From Leptospira ainazelensis (GTDB taxonomy: Bacteria > Spirochaetota > Leptospiria > Leptospirales > Leptospiraceae): DNA of 64,000 nucleotides. The position numbers and the translations under genes were made by a program. The DNA lies in NCBI RefSeq assembly GCF_016918785.1, contig NZ_JAFFPT010000079.1, forward strand, positions 62,001 to 126,000, written 5' to 3'. Shown piece after piece: positions 59,972-64,000 of this stretch. The notes under the pieces are model-generated. The model saw only the letters and a program-made list of their open reading frames with translations. It did no database searches and had not been told where the DNA came from. How positions within the stretch are numbered: the stretch's first letter is position 1; every line of letters starts with the position of its first letter.

Positions 59972-61132
59972 TTGAAAACGATTTCAGCCAAAATTTTATA
60001 TATTACAATATTCTTATTTATTAATTCTTTTATTAACGCGCAAAACGACATTAAAACGAATACGGGAACCGATTCCGTCGAAAACTCAAAAGTTGTCTCC
60101 CCTATGAGCGGAAAGTCTATGTTGCGTTATTTGGAATCATTCGATCATAGACTTCGTGTTAGAATCGGCGCCGGAATGGGAGATCTCAGTCCCGCGATTC
60201 TGGACGAGACCGGACCTTCTTGGCTAAAAAATTCTCTTTTCAGACAAATCGGGGATCCGGGAGCTCCGCTCGCGATCCCTTATACGAGCGCGAAGAATTT
60301 GGACATATTCTCGCAACACGCCGATATCTCTTACGGATGGAAGAATAAAATCGATCTGATTTTAAGTCAGGACGGCGTCTCCGGAAAATACGGAAGGGAA
60401 AACCCTGCGTCTGTGAACTTTTTCTCCCCGAGAACCGACCGTTACTACACTTCCGCATTCGAAGGGAAAAGACTGATGAACTTTCGAGGTGTCTCCAGAA
60501 CATTAAGACTTTCTTATACACATCCTATCTTAAATTGGCTGATGATCGGACCTTCCATCGGTATTCATCGTTATTCGGAAAAAAACGAGGTCAGTTTCGG
60601 CTCTTATTCCGTCACGAGAGAAAACGAGGCAAATCCCAATCAGGTAACGTGGAGCATCGGAGGAAGTGTGAACGCGGAATATACGATGTCCGGTATTCTT
60701 CCGGGAATTTTTGTAAAAGCAAAAATTCTTCCTTGGTTGGAAATCAGATCCCGTTTCGAACTGTTAAACCGAAAAGGAAATTTTTCCCTCTTCGGTTCTC
60801 AGATTTTGGAACAACAGAATACGAGCGGACTTCTCGGAGCCGTTCCGATTTATGCGGGAAACGCAAAGGACACTGGAACGATCTTTATGTTGGAGGCTTC
60901 CTTAAGATATTGTAGGTTTTCTTTGGACATAGGTATCGTTCGACAGGATATAAAAAGAAAATATAACTCTTACTTCGGCGATACGGCCGGATCCATTGCA
61001 AGAGCCGATTACACCGCAGGCAGTCAGGGAATCGGATTTTCGGAACTTTCCTCCAGCTACAAACAAACCGTGAATGAAATTTATATCATGCCCGGAGTTT
61101 CTTTTCACATGGAAAACGGCCGTATCTATTGA
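59972..61132 (+). CDS. Probable outer-membrane beta-barrel protein
   Basis: The start is a TTG with AAAGGA 9 bases upstream. The 386-residue protein has a signal peptide (ILYITIFLFINSFINAQ) and alternating hydrophobic/polar strands with aromatic ends (FSLDIGIVRQDIKRKYNSYF; ISFSEL-type turns). The family is not recognised. It is co-transcribed with the OmpA-like lipoprotein gene. Confidence 0.7.
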   Translation: MKTISAKILYITIFLFINSFINAQNDIKTNTGTDSVENSKVVSPMSGKSMLRYLESFDHRLRVRIGAGMGDLSPAILDETGPSWLKNSLFRQIGDPGAPLAIPYTSAKNLDIFSQHADISYGWKNKIDLILSQDGVSGKYGRENPASVNFFSPRTDRYYTSAFEGKRLMNFRGVSRTLRLSYTHPILNWLMIGPSIGIHRYSEKNEVSFGSYSVTRENEANPNQVTWSIGGSVNAEYTMSGILPGIFVKAKILPWLEIRSRFELLNRKGNFSLFGSQILEQQNTSGLLGAVPIYAGNAKDTGTIFMLEASLRYCRFSLDIGIVRQDIKRKYNSYFGDTAGSIARADYTAGSQGIGFSELSSSYKQTVNEIYIMPGVSFHMENGRIY

Positions 61133-61146
61133 AGGAATTTATTATG

Positions 61147-61707
61147 TTATTTTCTGATCCAGGAGACAAGATTCCAAATCAGAGGAGCCCCGTGGAGATA
61201 CAATCCGGGAAGCCAAATTGGAACCAAAAGAAAATTCGGTTGAAAATAAATAAATAGACCAGCTCGGGAAATCAATCCTTCCATCAAAGTTCCCGCAATC
61301 GCAAGGAGAACCGAAAATAGAACCAATTCTTTTCTTTCTTTCGAGAAGGTGATTCTAAAAATCCAAAGAAACAAGTAAGAAGCCGCGAGTACGAAAGGAC
61401 GATCGGCAAAAAGTCCGCTTGCAAAGTAGGCCGCCACAAACCAAAGAACCGAGATCGTAAATTCTTTCCCGTTAAATTCCCCGATTTCCTTTCGAACAGA
61501 TAGAACGCCTAAATACATAAAGAAAGTTGCAAGTACGAATTGAGGCGCCACCCACCAAGCTTGCCCCCATAACCCGGAATGAAAGTATTTTAGAATTTCG
61601 AATTGAACATGGATCTGATCACAAGCGGCGAGTCCAATCCCGCCTAATGTAAGCACTACGACCAACCTTCCAGGGTTTTCCAAAATTCTCGGATTTAAAG
61701 ACGCCAT
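61147..61707 (-). CDS. Integral membrane protein of unknown function
   Basis: The 186-residue protein has about five to six membrane segments, with conserved-looking features DQIHVQFEIL, FHSGLWGQAWWVAPQF, FADRPF and GLYLHGAP. I do not recognise a named family. It converges with the outer-membrane protein gene (14 bp between the stops). Confidence 0.72.
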   Translation of the reverse strand: MASLNPRILENPGRLVVVLTLGGIGLAACDQIHVQFEILKYFHSGLWGQAWWVAPQFVLATFFMYLGVLSVRKEIGEFNGKEFTISVLWFVAAYFASGLFADRPFVLAASYLFLWIFRITFSKERKELVLFSVLLAIAGTLMEGLISRAGLFIYFQPNFLLVPIWLPGLYLHGAPLIWNLVSWIRK

Positions 61708-62052
61708 CGGATTCTCCTAAATATAAACTTTCCCATTCTTGAAAATTTTACTTTCGCGACGATCCTAATCGGCTCCCTTCTTTAGTGCAATCAATTCCTA
61801 AGAATCGCAAAAAGAGCCGCGGGATTCTAAATATCTTGGTTCGTAGGATGAGTCTGGGTCGACGGTGAATATTCACGCTTTGAGAAAGTATCGAACCGGT
61901 CTTGACATTGTATTTCCGGACCTAAATTCCTTTCGATAAGCGATCAAACATAATCACCAAAACGAACGGAAGATTCCAAAAAAAATGGGCCGTTTGAGAG
62001 ACGTTGCGCATTCAAAAACGCGCAACAATCCATATCGGGTTAAAAAACCCGC
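61708..62052. other. Gene-free region with hairpins
   Basis: No gene is seen. Hairpins: GTTGCGC/GCGCAAC (about 62003-62026) and CGGGTT-AAA-AACCCG (about 62037-62051). They may terminate the minus-strand small lipoprotein transcript. Confidence 0.45.
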
Positions 62053-62445
62053 CTATTGGATACAACCTGCCGGCGGTGAGTATTGGGCATTTTGTGTATA
62101 ACAAACCGAACCCGCTTGAGATTTTAAGGAAAGTAATTTTAATAAACCTACCGGATCGGATGCGTTTTGAATGTATGAATTTTCCCAATCGATCCTATAG
62201 CTTCCCTCTACCGAGGTTTTTACGAGTGTTCCTTTGAGTGTTTTGAACGTTCCTGAATTTTCGGTGCAAGAACGTACTTGGATACCGGAAATTTCCAGCC
62301 AAGACGTCGGTGTAGGACCTCCATCGACACAACCGCCGACCAAAACCCAGTCCCCATCCAACTGACGTCTTGATAAATCAGTGTTTGGCTCTTTACAGTG
62401 GATCACGAAAAACAATGAGAAAATCAAAATTGTGACATTCTTTAT
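62053..62445 (-). CDS. Small lipoprotein, apparent ATA start
   Basis: A perfect AAAAGGAG stands 6 bases before ATA (62445-62443), and from there the frame reads MKNVTILIFSLFFVIHC if ATA initiates, a model lipoprotein signal. The first accepted alternative start, a TTG at 62427, would give a signal without positive charge. The mature protein of about 114 residues has several Cys and one beta-rich domain (QLDGDWVLVGGCVDGG). It is either initiated at ATA or is a start-codon mutant. Confidence 0.6.
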   Translation of the reverse strand: MKNVTILIFSLFFVIHCKEPNTDLSRRQLDGDWVLVGGCVDGGPTPTSWLEISGIQVRSCTENSGTFKTLKGTLVKTSVEGSYRIDWENSYIQNASDPVGLLKLLSLKSQAGSVCYTQNAQYSPPAGCIQ

Positions 62446-62689
62446 ACTAAGCTCCTTTTATTTATCGATTCTTCACATGAAAAATTACATATTATATAAA
62501 ATTAATATTATTAAAATAAATTATTTATTTAAAATATTCTAATTCTATTAAATATATAGAAGAATGCCGTAGAGATAAGATTCTTTTTAACGAAAGAAGA
62601 TAGCTGACGGACGCCGGAACCTATTCAAGCGGGACGGTCTCGCCGGCGAAACATTTTCTCCAAAGGACCTGGCGGTTTTGGGTCGGTTC

Positions 62690-63097
62690 TTATAAAATTC
62701 GACTCTTGGTTTCTCCAGTCCATTTTGCATTCAGTATCGAAGAGCTTCCGATGAGGATAACCGGTATCAACAAATAGCTAATCGCGATTTCAGTAAAATA
62801 CGTAAGGACATTCATTTTAAAACCGATGATAAACGCAAAAAGATCCGGCACGATACTCAAGACTAACCAAACAACACTGGCGACGTATGAATGTTTAAAA
62901 AAATCGGAGCTCACGTTTTTTAAATAGAGTCCCCAAAAGACGATCACGGTGAGAGCCAGGATAACCCCCATAATCGATTTAAAAAAAATTCGATTACTTC
63001 CGATAATCTGAAATAATGGAATGGCCAGTAAGAATGGAATGATCCAAACGACAATTCCGTAGCTGAATAATCTGAAGGTAAAGAATGATTGTTTCAT
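62690..63097 (-). CDS. Small integral membrane protein
   Basis: The 135-residue protein has four hydrophobic segments (YGIVVWIIPFLLAIPLFQII; SIMGVILALTVIVFWGLYL; VASVVWLVLSIVPDLFAFI; ISYLLIPVILIGSSSIL) and a short charged C-terminus. No function is recognised. Monocistronic. Confidence 0.7.
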   Translation of the reverse strand: MKQSFFTFRLFSYGIVVWIIPFLLAIPLFQIIGSNRIFFKSIMGVILALTVIVFWGLYLKNVSSDFFKHSYVASVVWLVLSIVPDLFAFIIGFKMNVLTYFTEIAISYLLIPVILIGSSSILNAKWTGETKSRIL

Positions 63098-63267
63098 AAA
63101 TTTGTCATATTCGAAAATGAATCAAAATATTCATTCAATATTTTATTTCCAACTTTTCGGAATCGCTAACAGAATATATTTATCTCCCAACGTTGGCCAC
63201 CTTTTGCGAAATCTTATTCTCTAAAAATACTCTTCTTAGAGGGTTTTTATAACCTGCGCGTTTATAC

Positions 63268-63545
63268 GAACTTCGTCTAACTCAGAACATTTTAGATTTG
63301 CGATAGCAAAACCGACTTCATTTCTGCGTTTTGGTGAACTTCGCATAACTCCGTGCACTCTAACTTCCCAAACCAAAACCAACTCGTCTACGCGTTTAGT
63401 CGAACTTCGCATAACTCCGTGCGCTCTAACTTCCCAAATCAAAACCAACTCGTCTACGCGTTTAGGCGAACTTCGCATAACTCCGTGCACTCTAACTTCC
63501 CAAACCAAAACCAACTCGCTTCCGCGTTTATACGAACTTCGCATA
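63268..63545. repeat. 66-bp direct tandem repeat
   Basis: GAACTTCGCATAACTCCGTG starts at 63336, 63402 and 63468, and a truncated start occurs at 63534, giving an exact period of 66 bp. A diverged unit of 68 bp begins at 63268. Units differ at a few positions only. The minus strand stays open across it, but the 22-residue repeats that result look like a consequence of the repeat length. The rest of the 63098-63719 gap holds GC-rich hairpins (AGAGCGC/GCGCTCT near 63574-63629). Confidence 0.9.
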
Positions 63546-63719
63546 ACGCAATAGGTCTCTCGACGGTGCCGCCAGAGCGCTTGTGCGCGACGGGTTTAGA
63601 GCAAGATTTGGGGGGCATTAGCGCTCTGACAAAGCAATGTGCAAAGGTTGGAGTTAGCGTTAAGAGAAACCGTGAGTCGCGAACGAAGCGAGGAAACGTA
63701 GTTAGCTACTGTAACCTCC

Positions 63720-64000
63720 CTATTTTCCTGAGGTTAATTCTATTATTGGTTGATAATAAAGAAGGACCGCACCACAGCTAAACGTTTTGGTCTTTATAAG
63801 TTTTAGCGTAATTTGTTCACTAATGCCCTTAAATAAAGTCAAACCACTACCTGCAAGAATGGGATGAACGCATAGTTGATATTCATCTATTAAATTAAGT
63901 TTCGTCAAAGAAACGATTAAACTTGGGCTACAAGCCAATATATCTTTTCCTGACAGAAGTTTAAGTTCTAATACTTCTTTTTCAAGATCTTGATTTGCTA
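63720..64000 (-). CDS. Dihydrofolate reductase / RibD C-terminal-like protein (partial, runs off the window)
   Basis: The reading frame is open from the right edge to a TAG at 63720-63722. The visible 92-93 residues are the C-terminal part of a RibD_C/DHFR-like reductase: LSGKDILACSPSLIVSL, then NLIDEYQLCVHPILAGSG and LTLFKGISEQ, and a C-terminal strand (CGAVLLYYQP). The start and the NADPH-binding part lie outside the window. Confidence 0.85.
   Translation of the reverse strand, partial: ANQDLEKEVLELKLLSGKDILACSPSLIVSLTKLNLIDEYQLCVHPILAGSGLTLFKGISEQITLKLIKTKTFSCGAVLLYYQPIIELTSGK

Noticed and set aside
63236..63544. 102-codon minus-strand ORF made of 22-residue repeats
   Set aside because: The repetition follows from the 66-bp DNA repeat, there is no good start site, and the protein ends in unrelated sequence. 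I list it only as a repeat.
63268..63545. CRISPR array
   Set aside because: The whole 66-bp unit is conserved, so there are no variable spacers, and no cas genes are near.

Overview
The window looks like chromosomal DNA of a Leptospira species, probably from the pathogen-related clade. The evidence is the gene mix: Leptospira-type lipoproteins with loose spirochaete lipoboxes, DUF1566 and DUF1554 proteins, AraC regulators with multi-pass membrane N-termini, a giant Leptospira-type secreted protein, moderate-to-low GC, and frequent TTG/GTG starts. No rRNA, tRNA or CRISPR array was recognised.

Layout. 1-9.6 kb: two membrane AraC-type regulators, a two-gene DUF1566 surface-protein operon, an EAL phosphodiesterase, and a divergent AraC regulator/SDR oxidoreductase pair. 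9.6-27.5 kb is an accessory region. It holds a gene split by an in-frame stop, a DDE transposase, a 403-bp displaced copy of part of the giant gene, a DUF1016-nuclease fusion, small genes, a candidate immunity lipoprotein, the 3073-residue secreted giant with a Hint (pretoxin-processing type) domain, a decayed HTH gene pair, and a three-gene unit of unknown function. 27.5-33.5 kb is a tight seven-gene minus-strand operon: SDR, histidine phosphatase, GNAT-like, radical SAM, ureohydrolase, APH-like kinase, nucleosidase. It reads like a small-molecule pathway. 33.7-38.4 kb: an SH3 lipoprotein, a five-haem cytochrome, a VOC protein, and an ArsR/SRPBCC pair. 38.7-58.9 kb is mostly housekeeping and envelope: amidase and helical partner, methyltransferase, MBL hydrolase, an active/inactive M16 peptidase pair, lipoproteins, Uma2, YajQ, AlaS, S9/L13, YceI, ThiL, and a large VWA-like/DUF1554 lipoprotein. 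59-64 kb: an OmpA-like lipoprotein, a probable outer-membrane protein, small membrane proteins and lipoproteins, a 66-bp tandem repeat, and the end of a RibD/DHFR-like gene that leaves the window.

Two multi-gene systems stand out. The first is a polymorphic-toxin-like locus: signal peptide, Cys-rich repeats, beta-rich region, Hint domain, variable tail ending in a possible Cys-His-Asn domain, then an overlapping lipoprotein gene, with a displaced homologous cassette 6 kb away beside a transposase. The second is the seven-gene radical-SAM/ureohydrolase/kinase/nucleosidase operon, whose product cannot be read from sequence. Functional assignments for both are inference; the motifs, overlaps and repeats are visible in the sequence.
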